This document shows, one piece after another, positions 1-13,300 of a DNA stretch of 64,000 bases; position 1 is the first letter of the stretch; the number at the start of each line of letters is the position of its first letter. Made by a program: the position numbers and the translations under genes. The notes beneath the pieces are model-generated. The model saw nothing but the letters and a program-made list of their open reading frames with translations, was not told the DNA's origin and searched no databases. The stretch comes from Tetracentron sinense (taxonomy: Eukaryota > Streptophyta > Magnoliopsida > Trochodendrales > Trochodendraceae): NCBI GenBank assembly GCA_015143295.1, contig CM026570.1, positions 28,023,445 through 28,087,444 on the forward strand. Reading direction: 5' to 3'.

Positions 1-185
1 ATTTGGAGTTATAGAAGAAAAGAAAAAGTTGGCTTATGCTTCCGCACTTATGTTTAGTTTCCGCGCTCTGATTATCATTGTATTATATTATGTTTAGCCT
101 CTTGCATTACAGGATGGTTTGACAGGTACACGTAGCCACCTCTAAAGTATCCCTTAACTCCTAGGGGGTATTTTGGGGCACAACA
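1..185 (+). mobile_element. 3' end of a Tekay-like LTR (family C)
   Basis: This stretch matches the last ~185 bases of the LTRs ending at 4362 and, in reverse, at 25939: a 'cgctctgattatcattg' block, 'ctaaagtatcccttaactcc', a G-run, and a terminus ending in CA (ACAACA). No primer-binding site follows it. The next base enters a copia LTR that has lost its own start, so this is a rearrangement junction and not an intact element end. Family assignment rests on alignment by eye with the other copies in the window. Confidence 0.75.
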
Positions 186-828
186 GATATGATTTTCCGG
201 TTCCTTGTAAACCTAATATTGTTCGAAGCCTCTAGAGTACTGGTTGGGCACCATACTTCATCATGGCTTGCACATGTGTAGTTCTATGAGATAGTGTGAT
301 GAATCTCATTTACAGAGAGTGGTGACTCTTGACTAACATGTGAGTATATGTAGCAAGTACATAATACTGAACGGGGTCACTAGTGGATACCCTATGGAAT
401 ACACTGTCAGATTGTATTTGGGTTATCCATTTGACAAATTTTCCTTAGACCTGAGAGGTTAACATCTTCTCAGACATTTGTCTATATGGCTTTGATGTGC
501 CAATCGGCAATGTCCAATACACATGACTAACTCCGGGCAAGCTTCTAAATGTCGATATCGCTCGACATGTCGAGCCGTGGAAAAAAGATATATCAAATAT
601 ATATCGTTTATCGTTGATATTTGAAAAAAATTGTAAAAAAATGGGACAAAAACATGAAATTTTGTAGTGAAACTTCAGGAAATATTAAAATAGATGTTAA
701 TACACTTTTTAGAATAAAAACATTTTAAAAAATAACAATGTACATAAAAGATGCAATGAGAATAGAGCAAAGATGTGCGTTGACAAGTGACGATAATGTA
801 TGATTGATTTATGTTTCATTCATTATTG

Positions 829-1150
829 AATAGCATGTGTTAGTGAATCTTAACCATAGTTAAAGGGAATTAAAAGGGTTAATTTTTTAATTTTTTTTTC
901 TAAAAACCAAGATTAAATGCTTTAACCCTAAGGATTTAGTGAATCTTAGTCACAATTAAAGGGAGTTAAAAGAGACTTTTAATTTTCTATTTTTTTTTTC
1001 TAATAGATGCTTTAACCATAAGGGTTAGTGAATCTTAACCATGGTTAAAGGGAGTTGAAAGAGATGTTATTTTTTTTTTAAATCAAGGGTAGATGCTTTA
1101 ACCTTAAGGGTTACTGAATCTTAACCACAATTAAAAGAGTTAAAAGGAGA
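829..1150. repeat. Tandem repeat of ~85-97 bp inside the hAT-like element
   Basis: Four diverged units each begin with a 'tagtgaatctta' block, near 840, 937, 1026 and 1111. They continue with 'aattaaagggagttaaaag', a T-run and 'tgctttaacc'. Spacing shrinks from 97 to 85 bases because the T-run varies. No coding frame is conserved. Confidence 0.75.
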
Positions 1151-1689
1151 TAAATTAACCACATGGGCTAAAACTTGTTAACCATAGTTCAAGGACAGTT
1201 AAAGGGGCTTTATGAGTTTATGAAATATCTTAAGGGCATAATAGTCATTTTACTAAAAATTACAAACAAAAGTCTAACAGAACCAAGGGTTTATTGTTGG
1301 AAAACCATGAGCTAATGTGCAAAATGTTTACACATAAAAGTGTATTTGCAAATTAGGAAGAACCTAGCAGTTAATATGTAAAAACCCACTTAAAATTAAA
1401 TAAAACCTGATAACTCATATGAAGAAGGCAGACTCAGACTCGACTCCGAGACGGTGAGCGACGGCGACGGCGACCTCCATGCTCCGGGTATGTTCTTTTT
1501 CCTTCATCCTCTCTTCTTCTTCCTCCTTTTTCCTCTTCTTCCTTCTTTCTCCTCTCCTCTTTTTCCTAGCTTCTTCCTTCTTTCTCCTCTCATCTTTTTA
1601 TTTTTTTCATTTTCTGTTTCAAACAAAGTGAACCCTAATAGGGTTTCACGAAAAAAATATTCCACAAAAAAAAAAAAAAAGGGTTTTCT

Positions 1690-1880
1690 GTTTGGGCGAT
1701 ATCGGAAGATATCACCGATATATCGCCGATATATCTCCGATAGCGCCGATATATCGGTGATATATCGGCGATATCTTTCGATATGCTGTATTTTTTTCAA
1801 ACATCATATAGATGTGTCGGTGATTGGCGATATCGAAATATATCGGCGATATATCGCCGATATTATCGATATTTCGAACC
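1690..1880. repeat. Subterminal CGATATATCG palindromic repeats
   Basis: Short palindromes of the type CGATATATCG and GGCGATATATCGCC recur many times just inside the right end of the hAT-like element. A sparser set lies at the left end (550-620). Clustered subterminal motifs are typical transposase-binding regions in hAT elements; that role here is inference. Confidence 0.65.
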
Positions 1881-3028
1881 TTGACTCCGGGTACGTTGGG
1901 TCATGTACACAATGTTTGGAGAAGTGTGTAAACACTCAATAAGGAATCTACAACTCCTTAATTGGAGATAATGATATCAAGGTGATACTTGTTGAACTGA
2001 ACTGTTAAATCCAGTACTGGTGTTTTTCGGTAAAATGGTCTTTATCGAAGTTGATATTTTTAATATGGAAAAGTATATATAAATATATAAGTCAGTTCTT
2101 TTCTAATGTTTCTTCAAAAGTGTTTTGGAGGTTCAGTTCATTGAAAAAGTAATCATGAGAAAGGGTTCTATTCATAAGCTAGGGACTAAGACAGTGGAAT
2201 TGTTCCAATCCCGGAAGCTTACAAGTGATATCGGAATGTGGAAGGATTTATTTGTAAATATATTGTGAGATGGTACTTACAAGCAATTCTCTAATTTCTG
2301 GAGGTTAATCACATTGTATTAATGGACATTAATTGTGATTGGTGGAAGTCCAAGGACTTAGATAACATTCTATGATCCTAATGGAGTATAGGAAATGTTT
2401 CCTAGTAACAATGCTTCAACCGAAAAGGTGAAGTACTTGGTCTCACAACCGGAAATAGGAGATCCCTTTAGATCCCACACACAAGGACCTTCTTAAAGTA
2501 TTTAATTTAATTTATAATTAAATTAATTAATTTCTCTAAGTAATCACTATATGGTATAGTGAAGCTCTAAAAGGTGGAATCACATTAGATGTGAAAAACC
2601 AAATGGGTAGGACCCATTGGGAATTATTATAAAAAGAATAATTCTAGTGACCAAGAGGGTTTTGGAAACTCTTTGGGCGTGTGGAGTGGGACCCACTTAG
2701 GGTGGGACGCCCACTTCATGGAGAAAATAATAATTGTTATTATTTATTTAATTAGTTTCTAATAACTAATATCCTTATTGGATAAGGTTTGTTAGAGTTA
2801 GTTACTAATTAAAGATTCCTTGTTGGACAAGGATTCTATTAGTTTCTTGCTAATCAAGGAATCCTAATTGGATTAGGATAAGGATAAGATTAGTTGGACA
2901 CTAATGGATGAGATTAGTTTCTATTTTGATTATTCCTAATTAATTATGGAGAAACCAAATAGGAAACTAATTGAGGAATGCTTACTGGATAAGGATTAGG
3001 AAACTTTGGTTTCAAGCAACCAATGAAG

Positions 3029-3041
3029 CCTATAAAAAGGG
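3029..3041 (+). promoter_or_regulatory. TATA box of the copia LTR
   Basis: The motif CCTATAAAAAGGG is followed 50-140 bases downstream by a pyrimidine-rich leader (CTTCTCCCCTCTCC and similar). The same TATA box occurs in the two minus-strand LTR copies, which supports it as the LTR promoter. Confidence 0.7.
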
Positions 3042-3549
3042 TGGACGTCCAAGGCTTTAGATATAAGAAAATTTTCCAGAATTTTCCAGATTTGGAAACT
3101 TCTCCCCTCTCCTCAAACCTCACGCCCTCCCCTCTCTCTCCTTGAGGGGTACGGTCACACCCATCTCTCTCTTCTTTTGTCTTCTTGATTGGATCTTGAG
3201 GAAAAGAAAGAATTCATCTTGTTCATCAAAAAAAGGTTCTTGATCAATAAAGATTGGATCTTTATTTCAAGATCATAGAGCTGGAAATTTGGAAGGACCA
3301 TTAGCTTCCATTAGAGAAAGCTTTAAAGGAAAAAGAAGGTTCGTGTGAATCGACAGGAGACTTGACACTTGTGAAGTTTTGCGAGTACTATTCTAACGTG
3401 GATTTGACTTAACAATTTCAAAGTCGCAAAGGTGAATGTTATTCCTACCTTCATTGAATAAAATCAATTAGAATCTTAGTCAGATCTTGGGATTCGATGT
3501 ATGCCCCCCAAGAACTGTGTTTCTAAAATTAAAAAGAGGCATACTTTCA

Positions 3550-4362
3550 GCCTCTGGCTCACAAGAAAACCATATTTTAAGAAGGTTGGCAGCCCAGGAA
3601 GATTCGGGTGCTAGCCTCTGGCTCACAAGTTACAAGATGCAAGGTTACAAGATGATGACAAGACATTCATGCATGCACGCAAGCATGATTTCTACAAGAC
3701 ATACCGAGACATGGAAACTGGTTTTCAAGCATGAGTCTTATCGGCGTTTTTGCATTCATGCACGTACATCAAGATGATAATATTGCTCCATGTTTAATAT
3801 TGTTTAATTCTATGATTTTACTATTGCCTTAAATTGATGATTGGTATTGTACTACTCTTTGCGTGTTTATTATTGTTATGATTAGCTAGCAGCTTGTACT
3901 CGCTGAGTATTCCATGCTCAGCCGTACTTTCATGTTGGCAGGTATTGAGGGAGCCCTCGACCCGGAGCCTTGGGTTGAGGAAGAGTATATAAAAGAGTGA
4001 CAGCCGTCTATCCCACTGCAGTCTCAGGCGGACCGAGACCTTGACGTGTGGCCATACCTCGACTACTGGTGAGGGGAGAATACGAGAGGGTCTTTTATGT
4101 ATTTTGACATTTTGATAGGTGGGCCTGTCCATCTTAGACTTGATTATGTTTTGTGTATATGATCACTTGGAATACCATTTTGAGAACTATAGAAGAAATG
4201 AAAAGTTAGTTTACGCTTCTGCATTTTTGTTTAGCTTCCACGCTCTGATTATCATTGTTTTAGTACTGTAATTATCTTGTTCATGACAGGATGGTTTGGT
4301 AGGTACGTATAGTCACGCCTAAAGTATCCCTAAACTCCTGGGGGGTATTTTGGGGCGCGACA
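3550..4362 (+). mobile_element. Downstream part of a Tekay-like LTR (family C)
   Basis: It starts inside a hairpin module ('cctctggctcacaag') and runs through one further module, the conserved GAGTATTCCATGCTCAG block, a micro-ORF and the LTR terminus ending in GCGACA at 4362. It aligns with the reverse complement of 25939-26700. Satellite begins directly after the terminus. The upstream LTR half is missing. Confidence 0.8.
3914..4072 (+). pseudogene. LTR micro-ORF, family C copy 1 (acidic peptide)
   Basis: A short frame starts with ATG at 3914 and has a second in-frame ATG at 3932, just after the conserved hairpin block. It encodes an acidic peptide with a W-V-E-E-E-Y core and a terminal D-L-D-V-W-P segment ending in Y-W before TGA at 4070. 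One in-frame TGA at 3998 interrupts it; the minus-strand copy has CGA there, so this is a C-to-T change. The same frame, start and end recur in families C (minus strand) and A, and partly in B. I know no family for it. It could be a leader-encoded peptide or a remnant of a regulatory upstream frame. Confidence 0.6.
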
Positions 4363-7300
4363 CGAATTCTCTTGAAACCAACTCCAACATTGAGGATATA
4401 TTGAAATACATGCATTAGATGAAATAGGATCGAAATCCGACCCCCAGTTTCGATTTGGTGGAAGGTGGTATGTTTAGGCCAAAGCATACTTGGGACACAT
4501 GGATTTCACCCTTCTCGGTACCCAAATTGGGAACATGGCTACGGAATCCTCGAAATTGAATCCAACACTTAGGATATATTCAAATACATTTGCTAGGTGA
4601 GATGGTATTGAAATCTGACCCCCGTTTTGGATTTGGTGGAAGGTGGTAGGTTTATGTTAAACCATACGTGAGAAACTTGGATTTCGGCCTTCTCGGTGCC
4701 CAATTCGGGCACACGGCCTCAGAATCGCTTGAAACCAACTCCAACACTTAGGATATATTCCAATACATACGCTAGAAGAAACAGGATCAAAATCCGAACC
4801 CCGGTTTGGATTTCATGGAAGGTGGTAGGTTTTGGCTAAAGCATACTTGAGAAACATGTATTTCGGCTTTCTCGGTGCCCAAATCGGACATATGGTCTCG
4901 GAATCGCTTGAAACTGACTCCAACACTAAGGATACATTAAAATACATGTGCTAGATGAAATGAGATCTAAATCCGAGCCCCGGTTTGGAGTTGGAGGAAG
5001 GTGGTAGGTTTGGGCTAAAGCATACTTGAGAAACTTGGATTTCGGCCTTCTCGATACCCAAATCGTGCAAACGGCCTCGGATTCCTTTGAAACCAACTCC
5101 AACAATTAGAATATACTGAAATACACGTACTAGAAGAAACGGAATTGAAATCTGACCCTCGGTTTGGATTTAGTTGAAGGTGGTAGGTTTAGGCCAAAGC
5201 ATAATTGAGGAATATGGATTTCGGCCTTCTCGGTGCCCAAATTGGGAAAAAGGCCTCGGATTCCCTCGAACCCAACTCTAACACTTAGGATATATCAAAA
5301 TACATACGATATAAGAAATGGTATCGAAATCCAACCCCCGGTTCGGATTTGGTGGGCGTTTGTTAGTTTACGCCGAAGTATACTTGAGAAACATGCATGG
5401 ATTTCGGCCTTCTCGTTGTTCAAATCGGGCAAACGGCCCCGGATTCCCTCGAAACCAACTCCAACCCTTAGGATATATTGAAATACAATCACTTGAAGAA
5501 ATGGGATCGAAATACGACCCCTGATTTTGATTTGATGGAAGGTGGTAGGTTTAAGCCAAAGCATACTTGAGAAACATGGATTATCGCCTTCTTGGAGCGC
5601 AATTCGGGCACACAACTTCAGAATCGCTCGAAACCAACTTGAACACTTAGGATATATTAAAATTAAAGCATTAGAAGAAATTGGTTGAAATCACAACCTC
5701 TATTTGGAGTTGGTGAAAGGTGGTAAGTTTAAGTCAAAGCATACTTGAGAAACATGGATTTCAACCTTCTCGGTGCCCAAATTGGGCAAACGGTGTCGGA
5801 TTCCCTTGAAACCAACTCCAACATTTAGGATATATTGAAATAAATGCATTAGAAGAAAGAGGATCGAAATCCGACCCTCGGTTTGGAATCGGTGGAAGGT
5901 GGTATGTTTAACCCAAAGCATACTTGAGATACATGGATTTCGGCTTGCTTGGTGCCCAAATCGGGCACACGGCCTCGGAATCGATCGAAACCGACTCCAA
6001 CACTTTCGATATATTCAGATACACGTGCTAGAAGAAATGGGGTCAAACTCCGACCCCTGTTTTGGATTTGGTGGAAGGTGGTAGGTTTAGGCCAAACTAT
6101 ACTTTAGAAACATGGATTTCGGCCTTCTCGGTGCCCAAATCTGAAAGACGGCCTCGGATTCCCTCGAAACCAATTCAAATACTTAAGATATATTGAAATA
6201 CATGCGCTATAAGAAATGGTATCGAAATCCAACCACCGGTTCAGATTTGGTGGGCGTTTGTTAGTTTACGTCGAAGTATACTTGAGAAGCATGCATGGAT
6301 TTCGGCCTTCTCGTTGTTCAAATCGGGGAAACGGCCTCGGATTCCCTTGAAACCAACTCAAACATTTAGGATATATTGAAATACATGCACTAAAAGGAAC
6401 AGGATCGAAATTCCCGGTTTGGATTCAGTGGAAGGTGGTATGTTTAGGCAAAAGCATAGTTGAGACAAATGGATTTCAGCTTTCTCGGTGCCCAAATCGG
6501 GCACATGGCCTTGGAATCGCTAGAAACCGACTCCAATATTTAGGATACATTCAAATACATGCACTAGAAGAAACGTGATCGAAATCCGACCCTTGTTTTG
6601 GATTTGGTGGTTGGTTTTGGCCAAAGCATACTTGAGAATCATGAATTTCGGCATTCTCGGTGCCCAAATCGGGCAAACGGCCTCGGGTTACCTCGAAAAC
6701 TACTCCAACACTTATGATTTATTGATATACACATGTTAGAAATAACGGGATCGAAATCTAACCCTCGGGTTGAATTTGGTGGAAGGTGGTAGGTTTAGGC
6801 CAAAGTATAATTAAGGAATATGGATTTCGGCATTCTCGGTGCCCAAATCTAGAATACGGCCTCGGATTCCCTCGAAACATGCATGGATTTCGGCCTTCTC
6901 GTTGTTCAAATCGGGAAAAAGGGCCCCGGATTCCCTCGAAACTGACTCCAACACTTAGGATATATTGAAATACAATCGCTAGAAGAAATATGATCGAAAT
7001 ACGACCCCTGGTTTGGATTTGGTGGAAGGTGGTAGGTTTAGGCCAAAGCATACTTAAGAAACATTGATTCCGGCCTTCTCGGAGCGCAATTCGGGCACAC
7101 GACCTCGGAATCACTCGAAACCGACTCCAACACTTAGGATATATTAAAGTTCAAGTGCTATAATAAACAGGTTGAAATCCGAACCTCGGTTTAGAGCTGG
7201 TGGAAGGTGATAGGTTTAGTCCAAAGCATACTTGAGAAACATGGATTTCAGCCTTCTTGGTGCTGAAATTGGGCATACGGCCTCGGATTCCCTTGAAACC

Positions 7301-10300
7301 AACTCCAATCTTTAGGTTATATTGAAATACATGCATTAGAAGAAACATGATCGAAATCCGACCCCCGGTTTGGATTGGGTGGAAGGTGGTATGTTTAGGC
7401 TAATGCATACTTGAGACACATGGACTTTTGCTTTCTCAGTGCCCAAATCGGGCACACGGCTTCGGAATCGCTCGGAACTGACTTTGCCACTTAGGATATA
7501 TTCAAATACACGTGCTAAAAGAAATGAGATCAAAATTCGGCCCCCATTTTGGATTTGGTGGAAGGTGGTAGGTTTAGGCCAAACCATAGTTGAGAAATAT
7601 GGATTACGGCCTTCTCGGTGCCCAATTCGGGCACACAGTCTCGGAATCGGCCGAAACTGACTCCAACATTTAGGATATATTCAAATGCATATACTAGAAT
7701 AAATTAGATGAAAATCCGACCCCCGGTTTGAATTTGGTGGAAGGTGGTAGATTTTGGCCAAAGCATACTTGAGAAACATGGATTCCGGCCTTCTCGGTGC
7801 CCAAATCGGACACATGGTCTCAGAATCGCTCGAAACTAACTCCGAAGGATACAATAAAATACATGCGCTAGATGAAACAAGATTTAAATCCGACCCCCGG
7901 TTTGGAGTTGGAGGAAGGTGGTAGGTTTAGGCCAAAGCATACTTGAAAAGCTTAGATTCTGGCATTTTCGGTGCCCGAATCGTGCAAACGATCTCGGATT
8001 ACCTTGAAACCAACTCCAACATTTAGAATATATTGAAATACATGCACTAGAAGAAATGGGATCAAAATCCAACCATCGGTTTGGATTTGGTGAAAGGTGG
8101 TAGGTTTAGGCCAAAGCATAATTGAGGAAATGCATTTTGGCCTTCTCGGTGCCAAATCGGGACAACGACATTGGATTCCCTCGAACCCAAAACTAACACT
8201 TAGGATATATTAAAATACATGCCCGGTTCGGATTTGATGCCCGTGTGTTTCGTATACGCCTAAGTATACTTTAGAAATATTCATGGATTTTGGCCTTCTT
8301 GTTGTTCAAATCGAGGCAAACTGCCCCGGATTCCCTCAAAACCAACTCGAACATTTACATTATATTGAAATACAACCGTTAGAAGAAATAGGATCGAAAT
8401 ACAACCCCCGATTTAGATTTGGTAGAGGGTGGTAGGTTTAGGCCAAAGCATAATTGAGAAACATGAATTTTGGCCTGCTCGGAACCCATTCGGGCACACG
8501 GCCTCGGAATTGCTCGAAACCGACTCCAACATGTAGGATTTATTAAAATACAAGCGTTAGAAGAAACGGGTTGAAATCCGAACCTCGGTTTGGAGTTGGT
8601 GAAAGGTGGTAGGTTTAGGCCAAAGCACACTTGAGAAACATGGATTCCGGCATTCTCGGTGCCAAAATTGGGCAAACGGCCTCGGATTCCCTTGAAACCA
8701 ACTCTAACATTTAGGATATATTGAAATTCATGGATGAGAAGAAATAGGATCGAAATCCAACCCCCGGTTTGGATTTAGTGGAAGGTGGTATGTTTAGGCC
8801 AAAGCATAGTTGAGACACATGGATTTCGGCCTTCTCGATGCCCAAATCGGGCACACGGCCTCAGAATCCATCAAAACCGACTCCAACACCTAGGATATTT
8901 TCAAATACGTGTGCTAGAAGAAAGGGGATTGAAATCCGACCCCCGTTTTGGATTTGGTGGAAGGTGGTAGGTTTAGGCCAAACTATACTTGAGAAACATG
9001 GATTTCGGCCTTCTCGGTGCCCGAATCGGAAAAACGGTCTCGGATTCCCACAAAACCAAGTCTAACACTTAAGATATATTAAAATACACGCACTATAAGA
9101 AACAGTATCCAAAATCCGAAACCCTGTTCAGAATTGGTGGGCGTGTTTTTGTTTACGTCAAAGTATACTTGAGAAACATGCATGGATTTTGGCCTTCTCG
9201 TTTTTCAAATCAGGCAAACGACCCCAATTTCTCTCGAAACCAATTTCAACACTTAGGATAGTTTGAAATAGAACTGCTAGAAGAAACGGGATCGAAATCC
9301 GACCCTCGATTTGGATTTGGTGGAAGGTGGGAGGTTTAGGCCAAAGCATACTTGAGAAACATGGATTCTGGCATTCTCAGAGCCCAATTCGGGCACACGG
9401 CCTCGGAATCGCTTGAAATTGACTCCAACACGTAGAATATATCAAAATAAAAGCTCTAGAAGAAATGGGATCAAAATCCGAACCTTGGTTTGGAGTTTGT
9501 GGAAGGTGCTTGGTTTAGGACAAATCATGTTTAAGAAACATGGATTACGGCCTTCTCGGTGCCCAAATCGGGCAAATGTCCTCAGATTCCCTTGAAACCA
9601 ACTCCAACATTTAGGATATATTGAAATCCATTAAATAAAATGAACCGGATAAAGATCCGATCCCCGGTTTGGATTTGGTGGAAGGTGGTATGTTTAGGCA
9701 AAAGCATACTTGAGACACATGGATTTCGGCCTTCTCGGTGCCCAAATCGGCCACATGGTCTCGGAATCCCTCAAAACTGACTCCAGCACTTAGGATATAT
9801 TCAAATACATGTGCTAGAAGAAAGGGGATTGAAATCTGACCCCCATTTTGGATTTGGTGGAAGGTGGTAGGTTTAGGCCAAACTATACTTGAGAAACATG
9901 GATTTCGGCCTTCTCGGTGCCCAAATCGGAAAAACGACCTCGAATTCCCATGAAACCAAGTCTAACACTTAGGATATATTAAAATACATGCACTATAAGA
10001 AATGATATCCAAAATCGGAAACCCTGTTCGGAATTGGTGGACGTGTTTTTGTTTACGTCGAAGTATACTTGAGAAACATACATGGATTTCGGCCTTGTCG
10101 TTGTTAAAATCAAGCAAACGACCTCAGATTCCCTCGAAACTTACTCCAACACTTAGGATACATTGAAATAGAACTTCTAGAAGAAACAGGATCGAAATCT
10201 GACCCTCGATTTGAATTTGGTAGAAGGTGGGAGGTTTAGGCCAAAGTATACTGGAGAAACATGGATGCTGGCCTTCTCAAAGCCCAATTCGGGCACACGG

Positions 10301-13300
10301 CCTAAGAATCGCTTGAAATTGACTCCAACACTTAGAATATATTAAAATAGAAGCTTTATAAGAAATGGAATCGAAATCCAAACCTCAGTTTGGAGTTGGT
10401 GGAAGGTGGTAGGTTTAGGACAAATCATACTTAAGAAACATGGATTACGGCATTCTCGGTGCCCAAATCGGGCAAATGGCCTCAGATTCCCTTGAAACCA
10501 ACTCCAACATTTTGGATATATTGAAATACATGCACTAAAAGGAACCGGATCAAAATCTGATCCCCGGTTTAGATTTGGTGGAAGGTGGCATGTTTAGGCA
10601 AAAGCATACTTGAGACACATGGATTTCGACCTTCTCGGTGTCCAAATCTGGCACACGGCCTTAGATTCGCTAGAAATCGACTCCAATACTTAGGATATAT
10701 TCAAATACATGCGATAGAAGAAATGAGATCAAAATCCGACCCCCGTTTTGGATTTGGTGGAAGGTGGTTGGTTTAGGCAAAATCATACTTGAGAAACATG
10801 GATTTCGGCCTTCTTGGTGCCCAAATCGGAAAAACGACATCGGATTCCTACGAAACCAATTCTAACACTTAGGATATATTAAAATACATGCACTATAAGA
10901 AATGGTATCCGAAATCCAAAATCCTGTTCAGAATTGGTGGGCGTTTGTTTGTTTACGTCGAAGTATACTTGAGAAACGTGCATGGATTTCGGCCTTCTCG
11001 TTGTTAAAATTAGGCAAACGACCCCAGATTCTCTCGAAACCAACTCCAACACTTAGGATACATTGAATTAGAACTGCTAGAAGAAACGGGATTGAAATCC
11101 AATCCTCGATTTGGATTTGGTGGAAGGTGGGAGGTTTAGGCCAAAGCATACTTGAGAAACTTGGATTCTAGCCTTCTCAGAGCCCAATTCAGGCACACGG
11201 CCTCGGAATCGCTTGAAATTGACTCCAATACTTACAATATATTAAAATACAAGCTCTAGAAGAATTGGGATCGAAATCCCAACCTCGGTTTGGAGTTGGT
11301 GGAAGGTGGTAGGTTTAGGAAAAATCATAGTTAAGAAACATGGATTACGGCCTTCTCGGTGCCCAAATTGGGCAAATGGCCTCAGATTCCCTTGAAACCA
11401 ACTCCAACATTTAGGATATAAAGAACTACATGCACTAAAAGGAACTGGATCCAAATCCGATCCCCGGTTTGGATTTGGTAGAAGGTGGTATGTTTAGGCA
11501 AAAGCATACTTGAGACACATGGATTTCGACCTTCTCGGTGCCCAAATCGGGCACACGGCCTCAGAATCTCTAGAAATCGACTCCAAAACTTATGATATAT
11601 TCAAATACATGCGATAGAATAAATGGGATCGAAATCAGCCCTCCGTTTTGGATTTGGTGGAAGGTGGTTTGTTTAGGCCAAAGCATACTTGAGAAACATG
11701 GATTTCGGCCTTCTCGGTGCCCAAATTGGGCAAACGGTCTCAGATTCCCTTGAAAGCTACTCCAACACTTAGGATATATTGAAACGAACGTGCTAGAAGA
11801 AACGGGATCGAAATCTGACGGTTTGAATTTGGAGGAAGGTGGTAGGGTTAGGCTAAAGCCTACTTAAGAAACATGGATTTCGGCCTTCTTGGTGCCAAAA
11901 TTGGCCAAACGGCCTCAGATTCCCTTGAAACCAACTCCAACATTTAGGATATATTAAAATACATGCACTAGAAGATGCAGAATCAAAATCCGACCCCTGG
12001 TTTAGATTTGGTGGAAGGTGGTATGTTTAGGCCAAAGCATACTTGAGACACATCGATTTCGGCCTTCTCGGTGCTCAAATCGGCACACGGCCTCGGAATT
12101 GCACAAAACCGAATCCAACACTTAGGATATATTTAAATACACGTACTAGAAGAAATGAGATCGAAATCCGACCCCTGTTTTGGATTTGGTGGATGGTGGT
12201 AGGTTTATGCCAAAGCATACTTGAGAAACATGGATTTCAGCCTTCTAGGTGCCCAAATCGGGCAAACGGCCTCAGATTCCCTCGAAAACAACTCCAACAC
12301 TGAGGATATATTGAAATACATGCACTAGCAGAAATAGGATCGAAATCCAACCCCCGGTTTGGATTTGGTGGAATGTGGTATGTTTAGGGCAAAGCATACT
12401 TAAGAAACATGAATTTCGGCTTTTCCGGTGATAAAATCGGGTACACAGTAACGGAAACGCTCGAAACCGACTCCAACACTTATGATATATTAAAATACAT
12501 ACGTTAGAAGAAACGATATCAAAATCCGACCCCCGGTTTGAATTTGGTGGGCTTTTGTTGGTTTAGGCCGAAGTATACTTGAGAAACATGCATGGATTTC
12601 GGCCTTCTCAGTGGCCAAATAGGGAAAACGGCCTCAGATTCTCTTGAAACCAACTCGAACACTTAGGATATTTTGAAATACATGCCCTAGAAGAAAAGGG
12701 ATCGAAATCCGATCCCCAGTTAGGATTTGGTTGAAGGTTGTAAGTTTAGGCCAAAGCATACTTGAGAAACATGGATTTCGGCATTCTCAGTGCCCAAATT
12801 GTGCAAACGGCCTCAGATTCCCCTAAAACCAATTCCAACACTTAGGATATATTGAAATACATGTACTAGAAGAAACGGGATTCACATCTAACCCCCGGTT
12901 TGGATTTCGTGGATGGTGGTAGGTCTAGGGCAAAGTATACTTGAGAAACATGGATTTTGGCCTTCTCGGTGTCCAAATCAGGCACACGGCATCGGAATCG
13001 CTCGAAATTGACTCCAACACTTATGATATATTAAAATAAATATGTTAGAAGAAACGGCATCGAAATCCGACCCCCAGTTTGAATTTGGTAGGCCAAAGTA
13101 TAATTGAGAAACATGTATGGATTTCGGCCTCTCAGTACCCAAATCGGGCAAACGGCATCGGATTCCTTCAAAACCAACTCCAAGACTTAGGATTTATTAA
13201 AATATACGCTCTAGAAGAAATGGGATCGAAATCCGACCCACGGTTTGGGTTCGGTGGAAGGTGGTAGATTTTAGCCAAAGCATACTTGACAAACATAGAT

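Larger units (their letters stand above)
538..1883. mobile_element. Non-autonomous hAT-like DNA transposon
   Basis: This 1,346-bp insertion is absent from the two other copia LTR copies. It is flanked by an 8-bp direct duplication ACTCCGGG (530-537 and 1884-1891). Its ends form imperfect inverted repeats: the left end reads CAAGCTTCTAAATGTCGATA and the reverse complement of the right end reads CAAGGTTCGAAATATCGATA. An 8-bp duplication and CA-starting termini fit the hAT superfamily. No transposase is recognisable. Inside are a ~90-bp tandem repeat, a pyrimidine tract near 1498-1600, and a GC-richer stretch at 1425-1490 unlike its surroundings, which may be captured host sequence. Mutator-like elements usually make 9-bp duplications, so hAT is preferred but not proven. 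Confidence 0.8.
186..3549 (+). mobile_element. 5'-truncated Ty1/copia LTR, plus strand, with a nested DNA transposon
   Basis: The sequence is the reverse complement of the LTRs of the minus-strand copia element at 13718-24276. Shared blocks include 'gattttccggttcc', a TATA box, the pyrimidine-rich leader and the end 'gcatactttca'. About 184 bases of the LTR start are missing. After subtracting the nested element and its target duplication (1,354 bp), about 2,010 bp of LTR remain, which agrees with the ~2,195-bp full LTR on the minus strand. No primer-binding site or internal region follows, so it behaves as a broken solo LTR. The two flanks are different parts of a Tekay LTR, not the halves of one interrupted site. 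Confidence 0.8.

Noticed and set aside
1454-1942. 162-residue frame in the hAT-like element
   Set aside because: Its sequence is a pyrimidine tract followed by palindromic subterminal repeats and runs through the element end into the LTR.
3984-3994. TATATAAAAG as a TATA box of the family C LTR
   Set aside because: It lies inside the micro-ORF frame, is changed in the other C copy and has no counterpart in A or B.
5295-5615. 106-residue and many similar open frames inside satellite arrays
   Set aside because: They repeat with the monomer, occur on both strands with similar texts, and lack codon-level conservation; they are products of a stop-poor repeat.
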